64,000 nt of DNA from Chrysaora quinquecirrha (lineage: Eukaryota > Cnidaria > Scyphozoa > Semaeostomeae > Pelagiidae), in the NCBI GenBank assembly GCA_014526335.1, contig JACTAT010000051.1:4695864-4759863 (forward strand). Reading direction: 5' to 3'. Below, in pieces: positions 54,601 through 64,000 of the stretch. A model generated the notes under the pieces. The model was not told the origin of the DNA. It saw nothing but the letters and a program-made list of their open reading frames with translations, and did not search any database. Position 1 is the first letter of the stretch; the number at the start of each line of letters is the position of its first letter. The position numbers were made by a program, and so were the translations under genes.

Positions 54601-57600
54601 CAAAAATCCGATTTATGAGATTCTTTCCTCTTTACACAATTCTAAAATCTTAAAACCAACAATTTTCTTAGGAAATCTGTAAAAGAACGGAAAGTTATAA
54701 TTTGTTAACCAGATTCCTGTTCAATGAATTTGCTAATCTATGTCAAGCGGAGCTTTGTTCGCTCGTACATAACGAATGTCTTTCTTGCGTTATTCTATAC
54801 CGGTATCATTACCCAAACGGTATCAAAGTCAATCAGCTTAATGTGCAATCTGGTATTTCAACCTGACATCCAAATTAGGTTGATCTGGTTATGAGTATTA
54901 AAAGAAGTATAGCACTAATTGTAAAATTAATTGTTGATTAAATTCATCCATTTGATAACCTAGTTTGGTTTATCCTATCAATCTGTTTTTAATCCCAAAG
55001 CTGGCTTTACGATCTTCCCAATCCTGCATCACATATGATGGACAAACAACAATCATAGCGCAAGGCTAAACTCACAAAATATCCCCTCGGGTGACCGTCC
55101 ACCCCTCCACGGGAAAATCATTAGGTGCATCTGATGTTCTATATAATTTGAGAACATGGTAATAGCAAATGAATATATATTGAGTGCTCTGTATCGATTA
55201 GACTGCATTTGCAGGGAAATCTTGCTCAGCTCAAGTTGTTTGGACAGACCTCCCTTTCTAGCTAATGACTCACGCTCCTCCGCAGCGCCTTTCTAGAAAT
55301 GAGCGAAGGAAACAGGAGGTCAAATATAACAATAATGACTGCCGAGGTCAAATAAGGACGCTGTGGAGGAGCGTGGCTAATGACTCTAATGTTGTGTCGT
55401 GTGTGGCCTTGATCACTGCTGAGGTACATCATGTACATTGCAAATTTGATAGTTTACTCTTTATGTTAATTCTTTTGCGTTTGCCACGATTCCGCAATTT
55501 TCTCCTATTGCCACCAAAGTCAAACTCGTCATGAAGATTTGGAAGAATCACCAGCTATCTGCAATTTTTCAGGCAAAAGGAGGCAAAGGCAAAAAGAATT
55601 ATGAGGTGCGGTTATACATCTAGAGAAAGTACTGAGATCACACTGCTAAGATTAGCCTTGGGCTAATCAGTGGCCCCCTGTTTTTAACCACAGAAACCCA
55701 TACTTTGCAAAGATAGCAAATGCATGTGCCTATATATCTGTCTGTAACTATCAATCGACCGACAAACCTTACTTTATAGTACTGAAGACGAACTCCACTT
55801 TCTTACATCATGTGTCAAGTAGAACACCTTACGTGAAAAACTATATGACCTTTTGAGAATCGACTCTAAATATTTCGATAACTTGTCACTGGACCAAAAA
55901 TTCATATTCATTCTTTCTAATGAAAAGAAGGAAATAGTTTTGGAGGTGGCTAAATTTATAAGAGACGCATTTAACCTTCGTCCAAAAGTAACCTGAATCC
56001 AGTGCAGTTTGGTCAATGTTCCAATTCGTTATCCTAGTTTGCTAAATTGCTGTTCGCTGTTGTTTTGTTTTGTTTTTTTTTTAATTATTCTTAAATCGTA
56101 CTTTTTTGCTAGTTTTTTTATATGACGACGTAACTTTGAGTTTCAAGTCATTAATATAAAATTGAAAATTGAATTGAGTACGTTGGAGTACGTTGGTCTT
56201 CTTTTTGTTCAAGTTTCACTGCATACCGTATTTCCTCTTATTATTGCCGCCCTCTAATAAGCGCCGCACCTAAAACTGGTTGAGCAAAATAAGCGCCGCG
56301 GCGCTTATTAGAGGAAATACGGTATTCGGATTCATAGAGAGCAATATGTTTACAAATGTAAATAAACATCAGTGTCAGTATTAATCGTCAACAAAGAGAT
56401 TTTGAGGAATTAATAAACGCGAAAGAAATCTAGAGAGTTTTGTGTACAGTAATGAACGGTCTCTCTCTGATGTTAAATCAGTTTGTTGAATCAATAAACA
56501 TTGTCCTCTTCGACATTTCTCATTTTGATTGGGTTATGAAATTAGTTGAAATTAAAATCAACAGCGGCGAGCAAATCTTCAAGATACAAATCATCCTGTC
56601 GAATAAATCTGAAACATAACTCTGAGCCTGGATAAGCCAGGATTGTCTAAAAATTTTCAATCTTCTGGCTTTTGTGTTGCTTACAATATAGGATGAACCG
56701 CTACACGGGACAAGAGAAAAAGTAATACACTTGAATGTTTTAATTTCGGCAGAAAACCTACTAGATGTCAAATAGCAATGCCATATTCCTGAATGGACGG
56801 AGATTAATTCACTAACACTGACAGCAATCCTATAACACGACCCGATCCTCTCCTTTCCCATTTGTTAGCTGGTTTTTAAGAATCTTAAGCTTTTTCCAAA
56901 GTTGTTAAGATGCTGTGACGTCGTGGTGTAATCCGCAGTGTAATGCAGCTGAATCGTATGGTGTCAGTTGGTGTCAGTAGCTCAAAGTGGTCAGGGTTCG
57001 AGCCCAACGGCAGCGTCACAGCTAGGGTCGAGGTTTCAATTAGTTAACCTACTAGTACTGGGAACCTACCGACTGGCGCTAAAACACAATTTCACTTTCA
57101 CATCACCACTTTCACCTTAAACCTGTTACCCCCAAAAGTTGTTTTGAAAATAATTTTGAATCTTACGAATCTATAATTATTGAGGGAGGAAACCCAGGAC
57201 TTTGGGGGACCTATAGGTGTATACACATGTGCCGGCCCGGCCGTATTATGGGTTGTGCGCCGTTTTGTCACCTGGGTACAGCCTCAAACTCTTCTCCCAA
57301 AAATGGGCCAATGTTGGTTTCACTTTCCCTGGGACTAATCGCCGAATCCCATAGTAGATCAAGCCACTGTCAAGAAGTAAATTGCCTCAAAGAACGACCG
57401 TTTATCAATGAAGGTGATATCCTTCTTAGAGAAAGTTTCAGGCTGTGCGCATGCGCATACTACCGTTTTGTTATTCTATGGGTCATGTTTTGTGAAAATT
57501 GCCCAGGCTACTGGTTAACAAGCCTGTTTTTTTCGGATAATTTGTTATCCTTCAGGGTTTTATCCAGGTATGACTTTATATTGACAAAGACACGGAGGGT

Positions 57601-60600
57601 TATAGAGCTTAGAAATGACGTATATTTCAAAGGCCTTCAAACGTAGAAATTGAAAGCAACGGAACTTCACGTTGCACCCACAATGCATATCACGTCGTGT
57701 TAGATGAAGCTAGTGTTAGGAGAATAACGGAACGATGAACATGATCACGAGATCTCTATTGAAGTCAGTCTTGTTTTCGAAAAACCGTTTTTGCTCATTC
57801 ATGTTTGCTGCTAATAGATTTTCATTATTTGCTCAATTATTGTTTATACAGCGGCCTGTATTGCATCTAGATTTGAAATTATGTACAAGCGAAAACATTG
57901 CAAAAAGGCTTGTTGTTTTAGTTGCAACGTCTTTCCGTACAGTTACCCCATTTCCTCGATGAAGCGCGGGGTGATTATTTAAAAATCCGTCTCAAAGAGG
58001 AGCAATTATTTAAAAATTTAACATTCTTTCTGACAAAAACTAAGTTTAGCAGCAACTGGCAAAAGGTGTTTCTAGATTCATTCAATCAAGAGCTTGCACA
58101 AACACTATCAAAGGAGTGTTTTGGACAAACCTGGTGGGTAGCTCAATAATCTAAAGGGGTGCTTATTGAATTCGAGGGCCGGTGCTCATTCAATACGGTA
58201 CTCTACTAATGGCGAATGCTTGCAATGAAATGTAAACTGAAGATGAGGGCTTATTATGAACATCAAACTCAGTTACAAAATGGCTCAAAATATCATCCAT
58301 GAAAGCAAATAGTAGTTTCAGGTGAGCTAAGATCTTTCCTGCACTTTCAAAATAATACAAAGTTTCCGACTGTTGATAAAAATTTTTAGTATGTCTTTGT
58401 TGAACTTATTAAGAACGTTGGTGTTTGATAATTTTGCCGGGAGATTGGGACATATGACAGCTGTCAATAAATTAAACATAACAAGCAAATATTTCCTTTT
58501 TACATTTAAGCGCGTTTGGTTTTTAATAACTCTTGCGTATGAGAGAGCCTTTCGAAACAGGTGAATTCTAAACTTTGTAAAAATCTACGAAAAGAGCAAT
58601 TCAAGTAAACGAGTACGAGGGATTATCCCTGAGGGTTGCAAGACAACTATGCGATGGTTCCTTTTCTCGGATACACCGTGTCTCCGATTGCCCTTTCATT
58701 CAAGGAGCATTTTACGTGCCTCTTATAAATCGCCAGCACGGTACACCGTTTATACTCTAATGAGGGTCGTTTCGGGGGTTTATATGTTCCGCTGTTCCCT
58801 TGAGACAATCCCCTTGTTCCCTTGAGTATCGTAAGATTAGTTTTCAGATTGACAGTCAAGTGGGTGGATAGGGAGAATTTTACCTGATCCCTGTTTCCCG
58901 GTGTTCCTTTGTTTCCTTTTTATTCTGGCCATGTCCCCTTGTTCCCTGGATACATTTCGCATCTTCCCATGTTCCCTGGAACCCCTAAACGACCCCCTTA
59001 ATGACCCCTGCATTGCTTTGAAAAGCCTGACTTTGAAGTGCGTTCTAGTTTTCCAGTGGATGAATGAGCTTTTTCCTCGATTGAGTACTTGCTTGTGAGG
59101 CATTAAATTGGTGAAGAAAAATTTGAGATATTGGTACAATACAAATGGGTAGAAAATTTCGTTCTTTTGCCTATACATGGGTACCAGCGAGGAACAGAAG
59201 TTATTGGTAGACATGGGTGGGTTTGGAGGAAAATAACGGGGACGTCTAGAAATTTGAACATTGAAGAAACCTTTTGCCTTCCTACCCATATACTAGAAAA
59301 TCATAGTTTCTAAGAAATTTTCAAGGCAGGATTTTTACCAGAGTTTCTCCCGTATCAATGGCCGTAGAAATATGTCGACCCATATAAACCCCCAGAAGAT
59401 GAAAAGCCGTGAAAAGGTTGTTTTAGGCCATAAACGAAATACACTTTTTAACTTGAAAAGAAATATTGTTATATTGTTTGATAAAGGTGATCCGAAAATC
59501 AACAATCCGTTCAATCAAACAAGGAATATAGTATGATTTATTTTAATGTGGATCATCTTGACTTAAATAAATATTTTATTCTCTTTCTACATGAAGCTTA
59601 GGGTAGGTTTGTGTAATGTTTTCAAATGAATATGTGGCTTCAGGATGGTTATTTTTCTTTCGAGGTTGTCATAAACTTGAGTGATCACTAGACTGTCGCA
59701 AGTCGTAACCGTCGTCCATATTTTAAAGGGGCACTTTTAGATTATCGTAGCCAATTTTGTTTGTAGCGAATTTCCTAATGTGATCCAATGGTAAGATGTC
59801 TTTTCTCATCAATGGAAAGACTGTTGTGTTTGTAATGGAAACCCTTTCTTTTGAGATTCGGTTCGAAATTTTTGCCTAGCCAAACTTATAGGATTGCCTG
59901 TTTGATGCTCACTTGGTATTACTCCAAATAATGGAATGGAAGACTACCTTTTTGCCAACTTTTCGCACTCCTTTCTCGTGAATGACGGTCCGGTCTCGTC
60001 AGCCATTGCGGTCAATTTCACTATAGATTATCGTAATTCGTAACTCATTCAGGCTCTTTGTTTCTGTTCGTCGCAACGCAACAAACTTCATTTTACAGAC
60101 GGTGCTATACTTGCATCATCTAATCTAACCAATGCTAAGCCAGTCTTAAGACCACGAAAAGGAAGGCTTGACCACGTCATACTTGACCGAAGGGAACCTA
60201 AATCCGCCTAAATCACTACTCCCAAGAGTCTCATCCTCCACTCTGAGTTGACTTGCCCTTCATACATCGTCAATGTGACTCCTCTAACCAACGACCCTCT
60301 AACCCAATCAATCCAACTCTCTAAAGGCACTCAGAGTCTCAAAAGTGAGCAAACAAAACTTTCTCAAAAATATCTAGTTTACATCAACTGAATGCATTTA
60401 TGGCAAAGAACACATCGTTTATATAGATTAAAATATAGATACACTCACCGATGGTTGTCAAGACTGTACCAGTAAAATAAAATGACCCAACAAAATCCCA
60501 TCTGTTGATCTGAGTCAATCCATAACCAAGAAGACAAGCTTCCTCGTGTGTTTTGAGCAATTTTGTAACAGCAGAACTCGATAAGTTATTATCCTTTCCA

Positions 60601-60743
60601 AAAGTCCTAAATACATTGTCATAATGGATCTTCATTTTCTTTTCGTTATTCAGTTCTAGAGCAGTAAATATTCCAGCCCCGATAATCATATAGATCAACA
60701 GAAATAAAGTCAGCACAAGCAGTTGCAAAGTATCTTCCCTCAT
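51633..60743 (-). CDS. KCNK13: THIK-type two-pore-domain potassium channel
   Basis: Two exons on the minus strand: 60743-60449 and 52646-51633. Residues 1-98 (REDTLQLLVLTLFLLIYMII, then GAGIFTALEL, and RWDFVGSFYFTGTVLTTIG) match the THIK N-terminal half, including the conserved M1-P1 cap. Pore 1 continues as GFGLTSPSTVEG. M2 is FYAMIGIPINILYLNTILQR, M3 VASFVVFTIVSLILATIF, pore 2 ACSTVGFGDYVPG, and M4 LNWFLISIGLVFIYVVLNLL is followed by a Cys/Lys-rich segment as in THIK. The ~170-residue tail is hydrophilic. Exon 2 as written shifts frame twice, each a missing base in a homopolymer: A6 at 52602-52607 and A4 at 52474-52477 (plus strand). With both, length is 436 aa. An acceptor (CCCACAG) abuts the ATG, so an upstream exon exists and may add N-terminal residues. 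Intron 1 is 7.8 kb and full of repeats. Confidence 0.88.
52700..53225. repeat. GAT/TAT-rich imperfect microsatellite
   Basis: About 500 bp of GATTATGAT and GATGATG words in the first intron of the THIK gene, without a perfect long run. Poly-Asp/Tyr frames across it are artefacts. Confidence 0.8.
53338..53594. repeat. MITE family M2 copy
   Basis: Begins TACTGGCCAAACGATCAAAC and ends GACAAACAATGTTTGAACGTTGAACCAGCGCC. The interior has GTTTGGCCACGTCACAAAACATTG and further family words. Confidence 0.75.
53595..55774. other. THIK intron 1, unassigned part
   Basis: No exon or gene recognised. AT-rich. A fragment with CGCTCCGGGCGCTTAATCGAGGAAATTCGG at ~54467-54497 is the end of an element of the TACCGTATTTCCTC family seen at 56225. 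Confidence 0.4.
55775..56180 (+). mobile_element. LINE 3' relic (RT C-terminus and tail)
   Basis: One frame reads EDELHFLTSCVK, stop, then REKLYDLLRIDSKYF and KFIFILSNEKKEI, which follows the ExExHFLxxC...R..L...I pattern at the end of many LINE ORF2 proteins. It ends in an AT-rich tail with ATTGAAAATTGAATTG. Truncated at its 5' side. Confidence 0.6.
56225..56326. repeat. ~100-bp palindromic MITE (TACCGTATTTCCTC ends)
   Basis: Left TACCGTATTTCCTCTTATTA and right TAGAGGAAATACGGTA, with TAATAAGCGCCGC mirrored by GCGGCGCTTATTA inside. Almost the entire element folds into one hairpin. TA at both ends fits a Tc1-mariner-type target. Confidence 0.75.
56905..57120 (+). repeat. tRNA-derived SINE copy (family S1)
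   Basis: Runs from AAGATGCTGTGACGTCGTGGTG through GGGTTCGAGCCC to ATTTCACTTTCACATCACC. Contains two small internal duplications (AATCC/GCAGTGTAATGCAGC and GGTGTCAGTTGGTGTCAG). Confidence 0.65.
57313..57420 (-). pseudogene. Decayed copy of the THIK pore-2 coding segment
   Basis: 108 bases align with 52273-52381 of THIK exon 2, for example TTTCACTTTCCCTGG, CGAATCCCA-AGTAGA, TGTCAAGAAGTAAATTGCCTCAAAGAACGACC against the source. It is in the same orientation as the gene and lies inside its own intron 1. Differences include changes in the filter region; flanks are unrelated, so it is a small partial duplication, not an exon with splice sites. Confidence 0.7.
57935..58200. repeat. Element with GTTACCCCATTTCCTCGATGAAGCG / ATTCAATACGGTA ends
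   Basis: Left end resembles the TACCGTATTTCCTC family; right end GGTGCTCATTCAATACGGTAC is a loose inverted counterpart. Interior repeats ATTATTTAAAAAT. Decayed. Confidence 0.45.
58755..59010. repeat. MITE family M3 copy
   Basis: Left TAATGAGGGTCGTTTCGGGGG, right CCCCTAAACGACCCCCTTAATGA: inverted repeats of ~21 bp. Interior shares TTTTACCTGATCCCTGTTTCC and GGCCATGTCCCCTTGTTCCC with 10300-10535. Confidence 0.75.
59011..60448. other. THIK intron 1, part next to exon 1
   Basis: No repeat of a named family, exon or RNA gene recognised by eye. Sequence is AT-rich with a more GC-balanced stretch at 60060-60330. Confidence 0.35.
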
Positions 60744-61677
60744 CCTGTGGGCAATAGTAGTCTATTCAGAGAATTCCTTGCTTCTACCTCTGTTCAGGAT
60801 TCGGAAATATGATGTTCAGAGTTTCAACACATGTCGAATTTAATCTTTCCAATCCAAGCTTAGAAGCTTGAAAAGGCCTTTTGAAAATTCTAAGCGCCTG
60901 TCAAAGCCAGAAAAGCACGGATAACGATCCTCAAGGTCAAGGCTCTTTATATCTGCTATAATAACTCTCCCAAAATACCACACTTTTGTGACACAATGCA
61001 AGTGCGTTTCCTTTACACCATTGATCATAGACTTGCTCGTTGTGTCTTCTGGCAATTATAAAATCGCCCAAACAGCAAGTGAAGGTGTTGAATTATGCTT
61101 TCTGATCACAATAAACTTGAAGTAATTTGTAATTTTAGGAAATATGGGCTCATTGCTAGTTAATAATGAAGCAACCAAGACGTCATTAATTCTGTATTTG
61201 ATGTGTTACCTGCAGCAAATAAGCCTGATTGGCGATACTTGTAACATCAGCAATATCACACGAATTTACGAGGAAGTCAAGCATCCAATTTTGATTTTCT
61301 CACTTTTACGTAGATTCAAAGCTCGCAATAGGAATCGTTTTCCCAGAGTAAATTTGCTTTCCACCAAGCCGTCATATTCAATACAAAAACGGCATGATGG
61401 ATCGAATTTTTGTTTTAATTAGACATTGTTTTGCGTTTGAAAGGAAAAGTTAACAGCGATGGTCCGTAGTGGGTCGGCAGTACAAATCATATTGTTTTGC
61501 TCTAATCCATATGTAAAAATAAAGGTCTTTACAAACAAAGTCAACAGGCGAAATTTCACCGTCGATATTTTCATCTTTCACCGTCGAATGATGGATCTCA
61601 AACAGCCAATCAAAATCTGCTTGCCACACACGGGGGTTCGTCGATTTTATTTGATGGTTTCTTTCTTTCGACGAAAA

Positions 61678-61735
61678 TGCTATCGTTGGTAGAGTGCTTG
61701 CCCACGAGTCTCTTGGGTTCAAGCCACCGAGTCAA
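61678..61735 (+). repeat. tRNA-like sequence (SINE head or tRNA pseudogene)
   Basis: Reads GCTATCGTTGGTAGAGTGCTTGCC followed by CACGAG and then CTTGGGTTCAAGCC, i.e. D-arm/A box and T-arm/B box in tRNA order and spacing. The acceptor stem does not close, so it is not called a functional tRNA. Confidence 0.45.
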
Positions 61736-62683
61736 CCATCTCATTGTCCTGCTTAGCACTCAGCATAGAAGGGTAGGAATGAGGGTAAGTGTCTTATCTT
61801 TCCCGCCATTTTCAATTCGTTTTCCCGCTAATTTTTCCCGGCCGCTTTGGGCCTTCGAAAAAGGGCCTCGTTTCAAGAAAATCAGAAATCTCTCTGTGTA
61901 TGATAAACCTTTCTTTCAACAAAATATCAAAAAGTTAATTGAAAATCACAGGTGTAAGAATATTGCCTCGAAAAGGAGAGCGTCGCTTGAAAACATCTTC
62001 GGCCTACATCGCAGTTTTTGTTGCTTGAAAGCGTATTCGGCCAACTTCTGTGTGACATCACTGTTGCGAAGGCGTAACAAAATTTCCGGCCAATTGCCTA
62101 GTGCATTAGATGAAAACTCGGTTCTATTCTATTTCTACTTTTTTGACGATTGCAAGCATTTTAAACGTCGTTGCACCATATTACACTTGCATCGCACGGT
62201 ATTACACTCCCATTACACTTGCTTAATTTGGCGGTTGAGAAGGTGTATACACCGGTATACACTAGTTATATTAGAATGAAGGGCATTTTCGGGCATTTTT
62301 TCCTATATAAATTACAGCATCATTTGAAAAGTTGCAGGACGTCCTTCCTTCCGAGGAGGGTATTTCTTTGAAGCCAGTAGTTTTCGAGGAACCATATACT
62401 GTAGGCCTATCCATCAGTAATTTCATCGTCATGACCAAAAACAAACGTTGTTAAAAGCTTCTGAGAGGAAATAAATAACACGTTTTTGGATAATGACAAT
62501 CCCAGTATAGAAGAAAAGATTGTTGGTTTTAATATATAAACCTTTTTTCATGGTAAATACATTTTACTATAGGTACACATTAATAATGCATCGTCTAGCC
62601 CGTATTTGTCTGTACCTCTGTGATTTGAAGAAGAAATAGGTCTTATAAACCCTTATTTGAAAGTCCCAGATCTAATACCCTAA

Positions 62684-62949
62684 GGCCCTGGCCAAATGAT
62701 CAAACATTGTTGGTCCAACATTTGAGATTTGCTTGTCACAAGCAAAATGTTTGACCGTTTGGCCACGTAAAAAAACGTCAAGCAAAAAATGTTTTTGAAT
62801 TCTTTCAAAAACATCACGCTACAAAGTTTGTTACTTTTGCTTGTCCAGCAATGTTTTTGGACATGGCCAAACGGTCAAACATTTGTTGTACAGCAAATTG
62901 AAAATGTTGGACCAACGACCAACAATGTTTGATCGTTTGGCAAGGGCCT
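62684..62949. repeat. MITE family M2, well preserved copy
   Basis: Begins GGCCCTGGCCAAATGATCAAAC and ends GTTTGATCGTTTGGCAAGGGCC, flanked by TAA on the left and TAA on the right. Interior carries three further alternating family words, including GACCGTTTGGCCACG and CATGGCCAAACGGTCAAAC. Confidence 0.8.
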
Positions 62950-64000
62950 AAGTGCTTTTCTACACTCTGTATAAGAGGTTGTATACGTTTATCTTAGCTG
63001 GCCAAGCAGCATTTACTCTTCAGAAGGCCCGGAGGGGGGGGGTAAATTCAATAGATCAGTGACGGGGGTGGCACATCCCGTACCCATACATATGGGAGTT
63101 ACCCCCCTCCCCTGGTCAGAAGGGTGCACGAAATCTGTTGGAAGGAAAAGATTTCTGGGGATTTTCATAGAAATAAAAGGATTTTCAGTAAAGGTTCCAA
63201 GATCTCCAAGGATCAATTGCATTTGATCATTGTGGTTGGGTCTTGGGTCATGTTCTGGATAGACGAGGCCGGGACGAGGCAGCCGATTCAAATCCAAAAG
63301 TTAGCTTATGCACAAGATTTACCTTCAATGCAAAGCTAATCGATTTCTAAGGATTTCTAGCAAAATATTTTTCATTCGAACGAGTATATAAATTTCTTCA
63401 GAGTGAGTGAAATATTCCGCGCGGAGATCTCTGTCTGGAAACAGTGTTTATGTAATAGCGGGTGTGGGTGCGCGCAAACTAGTCTCGTCGTGGTCTGTCG
63501 CAACCAGCCCAGTCTGCGCTAACTCAGGCTATTAAGAAAGGGTCATATCGCAAATTTAAATTAAGTAACTAGAAAAGTTTCTGCTCTTCTCTATAGATAT
63601 TTTATTAAATTAGGAATCAGGAATAATTTTATTCTCAATTTTCATGAAATTGTGTTTGAATATCGCAGGAATAAATGAATTAATCTAAATGAAATTCTAT
63701 TTCATTTTAATTTTAGTGTTTGACAGGATTAGTGCTAATTCTGTTGACCTGGTATTCAGTATTCAAGGTATCAGCAATATGTTAGCTGATCAAATATAGA
63801 AAATGCCTGAATAATCTGCCTTCTCTTCTGGTATCAAGAAACTAAGCCAAAGAGCATGGCCTCAAACTCCCTAGCTTGTTGTGTCCGCTCCATTTAAGTA
63901 CGCCACAAACGCCACTAGTGCTGGGGGCTCTATAATTCAAGGAGCTAGCAGCAACTAACTTTCAGATTGAATTAGCTACAGGCTACAGTAGATACGAGCC

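Larger units (their letters stand above)
60744..64000. other. Region upstream of THIK exon 1, no gene recognised
   Basis: Presumably contains the 5' UTR exon(s) and promoter of the THIK gene, none of which could be placed. A tRNA-like SINE head lies at ~61678-61735 and an M2 MITE at 62684-62949. A 200-codon frame at 61677-62279 is unlike any family and overlaps the tRNA-like sequence. Confidence 0.45.

Noticed and set aside
58837..59289. 150-codon minus-strand frame
   Set aside because: Its 3' part runs through the M3 MITE and the rest is unlike any family.
61678..61735. Functional tRNA gene
   Set aside because: A and B boxes are present but the acceptor and anticodon stems do not pair properly; more likely a SINE head or pseudogene.
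61677..62279. 200-codon frame
   Set aside because: Long by chance in a locally stop-poor stretch; no family resemblance, begins inside a tRNA-like repeat, composition unlike a folded protein.

Overview
This is nuclear DNA of an invertebrate animal. It is AT-rich, its genes are split by many short GT-AG introns, and every recognisable gene is a metazoan ortholog: Rab1, BBIP1, presenilin, WASHC1, a 5-alpha-reductase, CNOT9, two K2P potassium channels and a DEG/ENaC channel. Vertebrate-like intron placement and the dense load of MITEs, tRNA-derived SINEs and LINE relics suggest a slowly evolving marine invertebrate, most likely an anthozoan cnidarian (coral or anemone). That assignment is inference; no marker in the window settles it.

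Layout. 1-655: inverted-repeat element of GGGACCC/TTAGGG-like units. 1627-2413 (+): last two coding exons of Rab1. 4154-4402 (-): BBIP1. 5030-12491 (+): complete ten-exon presenilin, with both catalytic aspartates. 12937-15857 (-): complete, very short (240 aa) K2P channel. 16538-19390 (+): WASHC1. 21379-31071 (-): 5-alpha-reductase; its first intron (24078-30682, GC-AG) holds a 5.8-kb unit in which an RT-encoding retroelement is boxed by long inverted repeats. 31698-37301 (+): ten-exon CNOT9. 41182-48441 (+): eleven-exon DEG/ENaC channel with a 1.1-kb degenerate triplet array in one intron. 51633-60743 (-): two-exon THIK-type K2P channel. 60744-64000: no gene recognised.

The genes do not form a pathway; this is an ordinary housekeeping and ion-channel neighbourhood. 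Three head-to-head pairs (BBIP1/PSEN, K2P/WASHC1, SRD5A/CNOT9) are separated by about 0.63 to 0.68 kb and probably share bidirectional promoters; full TGACGTCA sites lie in two of them. Joined exons were checked by frame: PSEN 470 aa, short K2P 240 aa, SRD5A 290 aa, CNOT9 308 aa and DEG/ENaC 532 aa all close exactly.

The least ordinary items are (a) the retroelement at 24806-30616, whose first ORF joins an RNase H1-type hybrid-binding domain to a PHD-like finger and coiled coil, followed by an AP endonuclease, a YVDD reverse transcriptase and a terminal zinc knuckle; (b) a consistent pattern of single missing bases in or next to homopolymer runs in WASHC1, the THIK channel and the retroelement, which looks like assembly error rather than gene decay; (c) two decayed copies of single exon segments (DEG/ENaC exon 6 and THIK pore 2) near their source genes; and (d) a hAT-like element inserted in a SINE with a perfect 8-bp target duplication.
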